From: Iodobacter fluviatilis
GTDB taxonomy: Bacteria; Pseudomonadota; Gammaproteobacteria; Burkholderiales; Chitinibacteraceae
Assembly: GCF_900451195.1 (NCBI RefSeq)
Contig: NZ_UGHR01000006.1
Span: forward strand, 62,001-126,000
Length of the DNA: 64,000 nt
Reading direction: 5' to 3'
The notes beneath the pieces are model-generated. The model made no database searches, was not told the DNA's origin, and was given only the letters and a program-made list of their open reading frames with translations. The position numbers and the translations under genes were made by a program. Shown here piece after piece: positions 19,062-27,399 of the stretch (position 1 is its first letter; every line of letters starts with the position of its first letter).

Positions 19062-20054
19062 TTACTTACTCGGCTGATAAATCTGGTCAAACGTACCGCC
19101 GTCGCTAAAGTGGGTTTTTTGGGCTTTGGTCCAGCCGCCAAATACATCGTCGATATCAAACTGCGTGACTTTCGGGAATTGATGGGCGTATTTGGCCGCG
19201 GTTGCCGGGTCGATCGGGCGATAGTAGTTTTGCGCGATGATTTCCTGCCCCTCTTTGGAATACAGATATTTCAGATATTCCTCAGCCACTTTGCGCGTGC
19301 CTTTTTTGTCGACTACTTTATCGACCACCGCCACAGGTGGCTCGGCCTTGATTGAGTAGCTTGGGGCGACGATTTCAAATTTATCTTTGCCCACTTCTTT
19401 AACCACTAATTCGGCTTCGTTTTCCCATGCAATCAGCACATCGCCAATGCCGCGCTGGGTAAAGGTGGTGGTGGCGCCGCGTGCGCCGGTATCCAGTACA
19501 GGCACATTCTTGAAGAGTTTTTGTACATAATCGCGCGCTTTATCTTCAGAGCCATAGCTTTTCTTAGCCCAGCCCCATGCCGCTAGGTAATTCCAGCGCG
19601 CGCCGCCGCTGGTTTTAGGGTTAGGCGTGATGACTTTTACATCGGCTTTGATCAGATCTGCCCAGTCTTTAATGGCCTTGGGATTGCCTTTTTTAACGAG
19701 GAACACAATGGTCGAGGTATAGGGTGAGGCGTTGTCCGGCAGTTTTTTTTGCCAGTTGGCGTCAAGTAATTTGCCCGGGGTGGCCAGCTCGTCAATATCG
19801 TAAGCGAGAGCCAGTGTCACCACATCGGCTTGCAAGCCATCCAGCACTGAGCGGGCCTGCTTGCCCGAGCCACCGTGCGATTGCCGCACAGTGACATCAT
19901 CGCCAGTTTTTTTCTTCCAGTAGCTGGCAAAGGCCTTGTTGTAATCCTGATAGAGCTCGCGTGTAGGATCGTAAGAAACATTTAGAAGCTCAAGCGATGC
20001 GGCAAAAACGCTGCTGGTGGCAAGGCTGATAATTAAGCTGGCGATGATTTTCAT
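19062..20054 (-). CDS. sbp: Periplasmic sulfate-binding protein, Sbp-like
   Basis: Second anion-binding protein, 330 residues with a Sec signal peptide (about 1-18). It keeps the classical Sbp ligand set: [43 protein letters not shown] and the Trp in I-A-W-E-N-E-A. It lies upstream of the cys operon with its own EAL partner gene 96 bp before it. It presumably feeds the same CysTWA permease, since no second permease is present. It is a diverged paralogue of the gene at 16613. Confidence 0.93.
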   Translation of the reverse strand: MKIIASLIISLATSSVFAASLELLNVSYDPTRELYQDYNKAFASYWKKKTGDDVTVRQSHGGSGKQARSVLDGLQADVVTLALAYDIDELATPGKLLDANWQKKLPDNASPYTSTIVFLVKKGNPKAIKDWADLIKADVKVITPNPKTSGGARWNYLAAWGWAKKSYGSEDKARDYVQKLFKNVPVLDTGARGATTTFTQRGIGDVLIAWENEAELVVKEVGKDKFEIVAPSYSIKAEPPVAVVDKVVDKKGTRKVAEEYLKYLYSKEGQEIIAQNYYRPIDPATAAKYAHQFPKVTQFDIDDVFGGWTKAQKTHFSDGGTFDQIYQPSK

Positions 20055-20150
20055 GGTTGAGCCCCTGTAGTAGTTGAGGCTCAGTCTAATGGTGGGTTTT
20101 ATAGATTTAAAAAGAATTATTTGTTGTTTTTATATTCCATTTTTATGCTG

Positions 20151-21014
20151 TTAGGTTTGAGCAGTCACAACATTTACAAAGTTTTCATTATTTAAATAAC
20201 GAGGCTCGCTTAAAAAATAGCCTTGCAGCATATCGGCTCCGCTATCTTGCGCCAGTGTCAGTTGCTCAGCATTATTAATCCCTTCGATAACAACCTTGCT
20301 GCCCATGCCGTGCAAGCGTTCCACAAACTGGCATAGCAATTGTTGTGCTTTGGGAGCGGCTTCTTTACTGACGGTATCCATCACTACGCGATCAAGTTTT
20401 ACGATTTCCGGGCTAAGCGTCAGCAGGCGGCTTAAATTACTGTTTAAAAAGCCATAGTCATCGATCGCAATTTTATAACCGCGCGCACGATAGTTTTTAA
20501 TCGCCTGCGCCAGCTGGGTGGTTTGCCCTGGCGGAATCGTTGATTCAAATATCTCCAGCACAATATCGGCGGGGCTTAAGCCCTGATCGCGCAGGATGCG
20601 CTCAAACGCCTCGATATGCTGCGTGCCGGAAGACATCAGCAGCTCTGGGTAAACATTTAAAAACAGCGTGCGCTGCGTATTGCTGCCTGCTAGGTGGTTC
20701 ATTAAGTGCAGGCTGCGGCAGAGCCGGTCAAATTCAACCAGGCAATCGCCTCCCTGTGCGCTTCTAAATACATCTGCGGCAGACAGCGCTTTACGGCGAA
20801 TACTGGCCCGCAATAATGCCTCTTCACCAATAATTTGCCGGGAGTGAGCATCAAACACCGCCAGAAAAGCGCTGGTTAGTTCCAGACCCAAGGCTTTTAC
20901 AACGATACCCCGGTCTTTTGTGCTGGCAAATTGCGCCATCGGCCAGTCATTTAATGTGCCTTGAGGAACATTGATTACGCCATCACGGTGTTTTACTGCA
21001 ACTAAAGGAGGCAT
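20151..21014 (-). CDS. Standalone EAL-domain protein paired with the Sbp gene
   Basis: A 287-residue soluble protein, clear paralogue of the 17702-18526 product along its whole length, including the unique N-terminal 55 residues (R-G-I-V-V-K-A-L-G-L-E-L-T-S is shared). It has E-A-L-L-R, L-N-V-Y, L-E-I-F-E-S, I-D-D-Y-G, K-L-D and L-Q-G-Y. Loop 6 is again non-canonical (D-D-Y-G-F-L-N-S-N-L), and E-G-I-N-N replaces the usual E-G-V-E. The Q-P-I segment before the domain is lost (F-L-A-V-F). I infer a regulatory or c-di-GMP-binding role rather than strong catalysis. Ribosome site GGAGA lies before the start. Confidence 0.85.
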   Translation of the reverse strand: MPPLVAVKHRDGVINVPQGTLNDWPMAQFASTKDRGIVVKALGLELTSAFLAVFDAHSRQIIGEEALLRASIRRKALSAADVFRSAQGGDCLVEFDRLCRSLHLMNHLAGSNTQRTLFLNVYPELLMSSGTQHIEAFERILRDQGLSPADIVLEIFESTIPPGQTTQLAQAIKNYRARGYKIAIDDYGFLNSNLSRLLTLSPEIVKLDRVVMDTVSKEAAPKAQQLLCQFVERLHGMGSKVVIEGINNAEQLTLAQDSGADMLQGYFLSEPRYLNNENFVNVVTAQT

Positions 21015-21471
21015 ATGGATTCTCCATTAATAAAATAGCCAAGGGGACCTGTGGCATTTTATGAAAAATTTACTTCTTAAATATGAAGGCACTTAAAAAT
21101 TAATACCGATTTTCTGCTTTGCTTACAAAAATTAAAAAACCGTTATTTCGATTTTTTTAAAAAGACAACGTCATTTTTTTAATCGGAATGTGTTTTATAT
21201 TAAGCAAAACGTAACCTTACTTAATATTTTGTGCCTCACTTACTGGTAAGCCATTAAATGGCAGCATGAGGATTAATGTCTCTTCGTTTTGAGGGATGAA
21301 GGAAAAATAAGTTCCGTGTGGCTTGCACTTTTATTTACTATTTATAAATAAAAAATTCTTACTGAATCAGCTTGAAAAAATAAAATCTTACAGCCGGACT
21401 ATTGCATGGTTAAAAATAAAATAAAAAAAGGCGGCTCCTGCTGGAGCCGCCTTTTTTATTGGCAGACATAA
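21015..21471. other. Intergenic region upstream of the Sbp-linked EAL gene
   Basis: A 457-bp AT-rich stretch without a supported gene. It must carry the promoter for the EAL/sbp unit and ends with the terminator at 21423-21460. I see no obvious CysB or other named operator. Confidence 0.5.
21423..21460. terminator. Intrinsic terminator of the DMT exporter gene
   Basis: Stem GGCGGCTCC / GGAGCCGCC with a TGCT loop, flanked by A7 and T7. It acts on the minus-strand transcript and, by symmetry, could act on the plus strand. Confidence 0.92.
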
Positions 21472-22458
21472 CTATCGTGCAGCTTGTGCAGCAAGGCCAG
21501 CCTGCGGGGTAAATGGGGTAGCAGCAGCTTGTTTTTTTAACATCCGGCGCTGATACAAATTATTCAGGAGTAAGGCAACTGCGGTGATGCATGCGCCAGC
21601 TACTTGCATTGAATCAGGAATGACACCGCTGATGGTAGAGATCGTAAACGCGGTGATAGGCACTACATCCATAAACAGTACGCCGTTTACCGGGGTAATA
21701 ATCTTGTTGCCGATATTCCAGCACAGCACGCCCACAAAACCAGCAATCAAAGCCATATAGATCAGATGAGGAGCAACTTTAAAAGTTGCGGCAAGGGTTG
21801 GAGTTGGAATCATACCCAGCGACATCAGAACAATATCCACAGCAAAAACAGTAGTCAGGCCAAGAATGGTTGTGAGTGCGGTGTAACGATAAGGGCTCCA
21901 TTTTGGAAAATAAGAAGCGCCAACGGTGTAAAAGACCCAGCACAAAGCACCCAAGATCAAAGGCACATTGGCTTTATAGCTGGATGGTGCGGCTAATACC
22001 GAATGAATATCACCCTTGGTAATGACCAGCAGTACGCCGATAAATGACATCGCAATAAAGCCAAATGAAAACAATGGCGGGCGAACTTTACGCAAGCCCC
22101 AGATTACAAATAAGCCAAGCATGGGCATGGTCGCCATCATAATCGAGGCGGTAAGTGCACCGCCTTCACCTGCCAGCTGCTGCCCCAGAAAGACTAAAAA
22201 TCCAAAACCTGCAAAACCGGCTGAGCCAAAAAGCCAGGCTAGGCCCCAGCGCTCTCCCTTTAAAGACAATGATTGTTTCCCTTCACGAAAAACAAGCAAG
22301 GCAATAAAGGCAATTGCGGCAATTGAATAGCGTAATGCTGTAAAGGTAAATGGATCCATATATTTTAACGCATCGTTCATCACCGGAAACATGGCCCCCC
22401 ACGAAAGGGTTGCACCCAAGCAGCACATAATTCCTGTTGCGTATTTATTCTTTTGCAT
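21472..22458 (-). CDS. DMT superfamily (EamA-type) transporter, probable exporter
   Basis: A 328-residue inner-membrane protein with about ten hydrophobic helices in two repeated EamA halves (first half begins T-L-S-W-G-A-M-F-P-V, second near residue 165 L-I-L-G-A-L-C-W-V-F-Y). EamA transporters usually export amino acids or related small metabolites; the substrate cannot be read from sequence. It is divergent from the decarboxylase gene at 22870. Its upstream element (22504-22578) is nearly identical to the one before the diiron-protein gene at 28982 and similar to that before the decarboxylase, so it is probably co-regulated with both. Ribosome site GGAG lies nine bases before the ATG. Confidence 0.88.
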   Translation of the reverse strand: MQKNKYATGIMCCLGATLSWGAMFPVMNDALKYMDPFTFTALRYSIAAIAFIALLVFREGKQSLSLKGERWGLAWLFGSAGFAGFGFLVFLGQQLAGEGGALTASIMMATMPMLGLFVIWGLRKVRPPLFSFGFIAMSFIGVLLVITKGDIHSVLAAPSSYKANVPLILGALCWVFYTVGASYFPKWSPYRYTALTTILGLTTVFAVDIVLMSLGMIPTPTLAATFKVAPHLIYMALIAGFVGVLCWNIGNKIITPVNGVLFMDVVPITAFTISTISGVIPDSMQVAGACITAVALLLNNLYQRRMLKKQAAATPFTPQAGLAAQAAR

Positions 22459-22503
22459 GACTTAACTCCAATTAGTTTGTTTTGTGTTTCACCAGAGGAC
22501 GGA

Positions 22504-22578
22504 TGAACTTTAATTAAATAAATGGTTTAAATCTATTCACATTTTATGAGGGCAGCTATCACCTGTGCTGATAGCTGA
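22504..22578 (-). promoter_or_regulatory. Shared upstream element, copy A (DMT exporter)
   Basis: On the minus strand: ATCAG-N5-GTGATAG, then CTGCCCTCATAAAATG, TGAATAG and, further on, TTTAATTAAAGTTCA. AGCTATCA (22554-22561) and TGATAGCT (22569-22576) form a perfect 8-bp inverted repeat. The same blocks in the same order occur in copies B and C. The palindrome has the size of a LysR-type site. Confidence 0.8.
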
Positions 22579-22694
22579 TTATATTTGCGGTCGTTTTATA
22601 TTTTTCTTTATAAAACAATGTGTTGTGTGTTTTTTGCTTGTGATTTTTTTCTCTCTATAAATGATTAGTAGTGCAGGTCATTGATGACAGCCCC

Positions 22695-22762
22695 ATCAGT
22701 TAAGCTGATAGATGCCCTCAAAACATACGAATAGTCCTTTAATTCACTTAAGCATAAAGTAC
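22695..22762 (+). promoter_or_regulatory. Shared upstream element, copy C (decarboxylase operon)
   Basis: On the plus strand: ATCAG-TTAAG-CTGATAG, then ATGCCCTCAAAACAT, CGAATAG and, after a gap, ATAAAGTACA. It matches copy A block by block, with some divergence in the AT-rich 3' part. Confidence 0.75.
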
Positions 22763-22869
22763 ACACATCGGCGCCAAGCGCTGAACCAATTAATACCTTC
22801 ATGTTTATTGCTTTCTTATTAAATCATTAGTCACTATTTATAAAAATTAATTAACTGGGGATTTTTAAA

Positions 22870-24270
22870 ATGTTTGCTGATAAATACAAGACACCGATTG
22901 CTGATGCTTTGCTCGCTTTAAGAGAGAAAACAAAGCACTCATTTCATGCACTGCCCGTTTTTAATGGTAATTCGATTGTTAATAGCGAATTAAACGAAAA
23001 ATATAAATCTATTTATGGCGATCGCTTCCTAGGATGCGAGCTAACAACAACAGGAAAACTATTTGATAGTTTTTTCTTCTCCAGCTCTGTGATCAGAGAG
23101 TCAGAAGATATGGCCGCCCGCTTGTTTGGTGCTGATGGCACGCTGTATGTCACAACGGGTACAACCACAAGTAATCAAATTGCAGCCACGGCTTTATATC
23201 AGCATCAGGGGCCTGTGCTGATTGATAAGAGCTGCCATCAGTCTATTCACTTTATTTTCGATACGCTGGGCGCGCCTCTTGATTACGTCAGATCAGAGTT
23301 TCATTGCGAAAAAAGTGAGCGCAGCGCATGGAATATCGATTCACTCTTGCAATCAGTTGCAAGCATGGAGCAATCAGGGCGCAGCTATGAAGTGATTGTT
23401 TTAACTGCTCAGTCCTACGAGGGCGTTATTTACAATGTGCCAAAAATTCTGAGTTTATTGCTTAAATCAGGCATTCGTACCCGCAAGTTCTTGATTGATG
23501 AGGCATGGGGTGCTGCTAATTATTTTAATCCTGACTTAAAAGAAATTACGGCCATGAATATCGGCCATTTAATGAATGAATATCCTGATTTAGAAGTGAT
23601 TTGCACTCAGTCATCACATAAATCGCTGAGCACTTTGCGCCAGGCTTCGATGATTCATTTCCGGGGGCCGGAAGCATTGCGAGAGCGATTAAATATTGCC
23701 AAATTCCGCATTCATAGCACCTCGCCCAGCTACCCTATTTTAGGCTCGCTTGATATGGCACGCGCACAGATGGAAGGGGAAGGTGAGCAATGCGTGGCCA
23801 ATGCCTTGCAATTAGCTGAGTACTTTAAAGAGCAGCTGAAAAATAATATTGAATGGTCTTGCTACCATTTGTGCTCCATGCCGGATATGGGCGATATGAA
23901 TGCGTTTGTTAAACAAGATCCTTGCAAAGTATCTATTGATATTAATGGCCTTGGCATGCCTGCAGCAGAAGTTCAGGCCTATCTGTTTAATGAACATGGT
24001 GTTTATGTAAACAGAATTACCAAGAATTCTATTTTACTTAACTTTCATATTGGGATTCAGCCACCTGCTGTTTCAGCGATTCTGGCCGGGCTGGCTGCTT
24101 TACAGCGTCAACAGGTTTCTCAATCTGTGCAGAAAATAATCTCCGACCGTTTCATTATTCCATATCCACCTGGCGTGCCATTGGTTGTTCCTGGCGAGCA
24201 AATGACAGATGAAATATTTAAAAAGATGGAAGAAATAAAAAAAACAGGCATTGCCATTCTGACTATTTAA
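22870..24270 (+). CDS. Orn/Lys/Arg decarboxylase-like PLP enzyme
   Basis: A 466-residue fold-type I PLP enzyme of the Orn/Lys/Arg decarboxylase major-domain family, without the N-terminal wing domain of the large inducible decarboxylases. Visible: T-T-G-T-T-T-S-N-Q near residue 95 (phosphate loop), His123, L-I-D-E-A-W-G-A with Asp210 (pyridine N contact) and S-S-H-K-S-L-S with the Schiff-base Lys251, then R-Q-A-S-M-I-H. The usual N-terminal P-G-H-K motif is replaced (L-P-V-F-N-G), so the substrate may not be a standard basic amino acid. The next gene, an AMP-forming ligase, starts 31 bp later, so the two form an operon. Confidence 0.87.
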   Translation: MFADKYKTPIADALLALREKTKHSFHALPVFNGNSIVNSELNEKYKSIYGDRFLGCELTTTGKLFDSFFFSSSVIRESEDMAARLFGADGTLYVTTGTTTSNQIAATALYQHQGPVLIDKSCHQSIHFIFDTLGAPLDYVRSEFHCEKSERSAWNIDSLLQSVASMEQSGRSYEVIVLTAQSYEGVIYNVPKILSLLLKSGIRTRKFLIDEAWGAANYFNPDLKEITAMNIGHLMNEYPDLEVICTQSSHKSLSTLRQASMIHFRGPEALRERLNIAKFRIHSTSPSYPILGSLDMARAQMEGEGEQCVANALQLAEYFKEQLKNNIEWSCYHLCSMPDMGDMNAFVKQDPCKVSIDINGLGMPAAEVQAYLFNEHGVYVNRITKNSILLNFHIGIQPPAVSAILAGLAALQRQQVSQSVQKIISDRFIIPYPPGVPLVVPGEQMTDEIFKKMEEIKKTGIAILTI

Positions 24271-24301
24271 AAACTAACTTCATATTGCTAAAGGAATAAT
24301 C

Positions 24302-25810
24302 ATGTTAACGCTTAATAAAATTAATGAAATTGCAGAACAGCAGGGCGATCAGGTATCCATTGTGCATTATGATGAGCAGATGACTTGGAACCAGCTAAAG
24401 AGCCAGACAGAGCGCCGGGTTGCCTATCTAATTAAGCGCTATGGCGGGAATATGCCAAAGCAGGCATGCTATATATGTAATAACCGGATTGATTTATTTC
24501 CGTGGTTAGCCGCATTTGCAACATTATCTATTCCTGTAGTGGGGATTGATTACACCTTGCCATTAGCAACCATTCAGGAAATGGCCAGAAAAATTGGTGT
24601 TGATATTATATTGCTGTCATCCGTTCAGCTAAATTTGCATGGTGAAATGCCCGTAATGGGGGAGAGCCATGAAATGGGCAGCGTATTATTTGATTTAGAT
24701 TCACCAAGTATGGCTATTCTTGATTCTATTGGTGAAAATCAGCATCAATTGGGTTGTGTGATTCCTCCTTCTGACCGGGCTTTTCGGGCGATTGGTTTTA
24801 CCTCGGGTACATCTGGGCTGCCTAAAGCGGTATTACGCAGCAAATCTTTTGATCAGCGGCGTTTTCAATATTTCTCTGAGCGTTACGGCTTTAACCGCAG
24901 TGATCGTTTTATGGTCAGTATGCCGATGTACCATGCGGCCGGAAATGGCTGGGCCCGATTGTTTATGTCCTTAGGGGCTACGCTCTATTTAGTTGACAGC
25001 AGTGATACAGAAATGATGGCTTTATATCTGGATCGCTACAATATTACGGCAACCGTATTTAGCCCTGTTTTATTAGCAAGTGTAATCAGCTACAGACAAA
25101 AAAATCAGCTGGCTAAACCTGATGCGCTTAAATGGGTTTTGGTAGGCGGGCGTAATTTTACTGAGGTAGAGAAAAAGCGGGCGCTTGATAATTTAGGCCC
25201 AGTTATTTATGAGTATTATGGCACAACAGAATCAGGGGTTAATGCAATTGCAGAGCCTGAAGATCTTTTAAGGCATCCTCAAAGCGTTGGCCGTGCATAT
25301 GATGGTAATCATATCGTTATTTTTTCAAATGAAGGTGATGTATTGCCTGCGGGGCAAACAGGCACAGTGGGAATTGCCAGTTATATGACTATGGATGATT
25401 ATGTTGAGGGAGGCGGGCAATTCATTATTTTAAATGACGGGCTCCGGTATTTTATTAGCCCTGATCAGGGATATCTGGATGATTTTGGCCGCTTGTTTTT
25501 ATTGAACCGCTCGGGCGGGGGCCGGCAAGTGGCGCATTTATATCAATTAGAAAATGCTATCCGAGAATTACCCTGCATTGATGATGTAGCCATGATGATG
25601 GTTGATGATTCATCCGGCGATAAAGTGCAATGTATTTACAGCCTGAAAAATAAAAGCAGCAATTCGCAGCGTTTACTGGAAAAAATTAAGCAAGTGGCCA
25701 ACGATGCTTCTGTTTTGCTGGGGCCGTGCAAACAGATTCCGCATATTCCCTATACACCTAGCGGGAAAGTGCGAGTGAGTGATTTACAGAAGCTGATTGC
25801 AAATAGTTAA
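24302..25810 (+). CDS. AMP-forming acyl/aryl-CoA ligase or adenylation enzyme
   Basis: A 502-residue ANL-superfamily enzyme that should activate a carboxylic acid as its adenylate. The P-loop reads F-T-S-G-T-S-G-L-P-K near residue 165, A5 is Y-E-Y-Y-G-T-T-E-S near 305, and the C-terminal catalytic lysine is Lys489 in T-P-S-G-K-V-R. No carrier-protein domain is fused, and none is visible nearby, so the acceptor could be CoA, an amine or nothing. The ribosome site AAGGAA lies shortly before the ATG. It is the second gene of the operon begun by the decarboxylase-like enzyme and ends at a strong terminator. Confidence 0.88.
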   Translation: MLTLNKINEIAEQQGDQVSIVHYDEQMTWNQLKSQTERRVAYLIKRYGGNMPKQACYICNNRIDLFPWLAAFATLSIPVVGIDYTLPLATIQEMARKIGVDIILLSSVQLNLHGEMPVMGESHEMGSVLFDLDSPSMAILDSIGENQHQLGCVIPPSDRAFRAIGFTSGTSGLPKAVLRSKSFDQRRFQYFSERYGFNRSDRFMVSMPMYHAAGNGWARLFMSLGATLYLVDSSDTEMMALYLDRYNITATVFSPVLLASVISYRQKNQLAKPDALKWVLVGGRNFTEVEKKRALDNLGPVIYEYYGTTESGVNAIAEPEDLLRHPQSVGRAYDGNHIVIFSNEGDVLPAGQTGTVGIASYMTMDDYVEGGGQFIILNDGLRYFISPDQGYLDDFGRLFLLNRSGGGRQVAHLYQLENAIRELPCIDDVAMMMVDDSSGDKVQCIYSLKNKSSNSQRLLEKIKQVANDASVLLGPCKQIPHIPYTPSGKVRVSDLQKLIANS

Positions 25811-25839
25811 CCATCAATATTATTAGTTACCCCTGTAAG

Positions 25840-25878
25840 CCCCAAGCTGGCATTTTCGCCAGACTTGGGGTTTTTTTT
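25840..25878 (+). terminator. Intrinsic terminator after the AMP-forming ligase gene
   Basis: Stem CCCCAAG-c-TGGC / GCCA-ga-CTTGGGG with a short loop and T8. It also overlaps the last codon of the convergent LysR gene. Confidence 0.9.
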
Positions 25879-26797
25879 ATGATGCTTTTAAGCTAAGCGT
25901 TGAATCAGCATGCTGTTCTGCTAATTGCCAAACTGTTTGTACGCTCTGGCTGAGTGCCTGCACGATGGGGGATTGGGCTTCGGAGCGCAGATAAATAAAA
26001 TGCAACTGGCTGGTTTCAGTGCCCTGAGGCCAGATGACTAATTCCTGCTTGGCTTCTGCATCAAGCGCCACATCTTCCCGCATCAGTGCTAGGCCTATTC
26101 CTGATGCCACTAATTTACGCAGGGTTGTTTCCTGATCCACCGCGACGACGCTGCTGGGAGATAAACCATGCCTTGCAAACATATTGGCGGTGATTTGGTG
26201 GAATGAGCATTTTTTGGGCATGGAAATCCAGGGCAGCCTAGCAATGTCTTCCCATTTTGCGCCACTTATTTTATCCAGCCAGTTAAAGGGGGCGACAATA
26301 CGTAAGGTAATAGGGCGTACAGGAATGGAGGCAATGCGGGCATCATCAATATGGCCAATTACATAGCCGCCATGTAATTTGCCTTCTAACAGCTGATCAA
26401 TGACCGTGCCGGAAATACTTTGTGAAAGCCGGAGTGATAAGCCCGGGTGTAAATCCATCAGCGATGAGAGTAGCTCACTTAAACGCAGCATTACAGGCTC
26501 AGAAATGGTGCCTATATTGCATTCGCCGCTTAAACCATCGCGAAAAGAAAGTGCGCGGGAAAAGACATGTTTGGCGGCATCAAGTGCACGCATGGCGTCT
26601 TGTTTTAAAACATTCCCCGCCATGGTGAGCGTCATACCACGCGCAGTTCTCTGAAAAAGGGTAACGCCTAGTTCGGCCTCTAATGCTTTGATCTGAGCAC
26701 TCACGGCTGGCTGACTTAAAAACAAAACTTCAGAGGCACGTGTAAGGCTTGCTTCTTCAGCAACGGTAACAAATGTTTTTAACTGGGTAAGGTCCAT
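25877..26797 (-). CDS. LysR-family transcriptional regulator
   Basis: A LysR regulator of about 306 residues. The N-terminal helix-turn-helix is typical (L-T-R-A-S-E-V-L-F-L-S-Q-P-A-V-S-A-Q-I), followed by a periplasmic-binding-protein-like effector domain. I use the ATG at 26797 (M-D-L-T-Q-L-K-T-F), the usual LysR beginning; in-frame starts at 26818 and 26824 are possible and no start has a convincing ribosome site. It is convergent with the decarboxylase/ligase operon. It is the natural candidate to bind the LysR-sized palindromes in the shared upstream elements. No copy of the element is found before the gene itself. Confidence 0.88.
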   Translation of the reverse strand: MDLTQLKTFVTVAEEASLTRASEVLFLSQPAVSAQIKALEAELGVTLFQRTARGMTLTMAGNVLKQDAMRALDAAKHVFSRALSFRDGLSGECNIGTISEPVMLRLSELLSSLMDLHPGLSLRLSQSISGTVIDQLLEGKLHGGYVIGHIDDARIASIPVRPITLRIVAPFNWLDKISGAKWEDIARLPWISMPKKCSFHQITANMFARHGLSPSSVVAVDQETTLRKLVASGIGLALMREDVALDAEAKQELVIWPQGTETSQLHFIYLRSEAQSPIVQALSQSVQTVWQLAEQHADSTLSLKAS

Positions 26798-26824
26798 GAA
26801 TATTGGGCTAACGTCCATAAGCAA

Positions 26825-27399
26825 GAGAAAATATACAACGCAGTGCGTTGCGCCAGTAAGCCATTGCAGTTCAAGACTATTAAATAATATCGCGTGGTGA
26901 TTTATTTGAATAAAACGGATTGGTTTTGCTCAGGTTTTTTGCTTCTGTCCGGCAAGGCTTGATGTGAACAGATCGTCTTGGATGATTGATTCTGACAAAA
27001 TTTATCAAACATTCGCAAGTTGAGCAAAATTATCAAGAAAGCGCATTATATGCATAATGCATGTGTATCAGAATATATTGCTGGATTAATTTGCGAGTGA
27101 TGTAAGTGTTTGGAGGGCTTTGTTGATGGGAATAGCACCGTGCGCAGCGGCTTGTTTGGCATTTTCGCGCGCTAGATGGCGAAAGGCGCTATTTTTTTCA
27201 TAGATGTGTCCATTTTCTTTTGCTGATCAGCAATCCATTGCTTGTTTTGTAATTTGTACTTTCAGCGTGTCTGAATGTACAAAAAATGATAAATAGTTGC
27301 GATTTGCCCGCTGGCGTTTGGCGTACACAATAAAGCCAGCTTGGGTTCCGGGCATAAAAAAGCCGGGCCATTCAGCCCGGTTTTTTTATATGGCAATGC
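26825..27399. other. Gene-free region between LysR gene and gltX
   Basis: About 530 bp before the gltX terminator hold no supported gene. The only structure I see is an 18-bp palindrome, GCATTAT-ATGC-ATAATGC, at 27043-27060, a possible operator. The sequence is AT-rich in its first half. Confidence 0.5.
27355..27388 (-). terminator. Intrinsic terminator of gltX
   Basis: Stem GCCGGGC / GCCCGGT with loop CATTCA, flanked by runs of A and T. It lies just after the gltX stop on the minus strand. Confidence 0.88.

Larger units (their letters stand above)
22459..22869. other. Divergent regulatory region, DMT exporter / decarboxylase operon
   Basis: 411 bp without a gene. It contains one copy of the shared upstream element facing each way (22504-22578 for the exporter, 22695-22762 for the decarboxylase), each with an ATCAG-N5-(C/G)TGAT palindrome. 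Confidence 0.75.

Noticed and set aside
27043..27060. GCATTAT-ATGC-ATAATGC palindrome between the LysR gene and gltX, considered as a LysR operator
   Set aside because: It does not match the ATCAG/CTGAT blocks of the shared element and lies about 245 bp from the LysR start; no basis for a named site.
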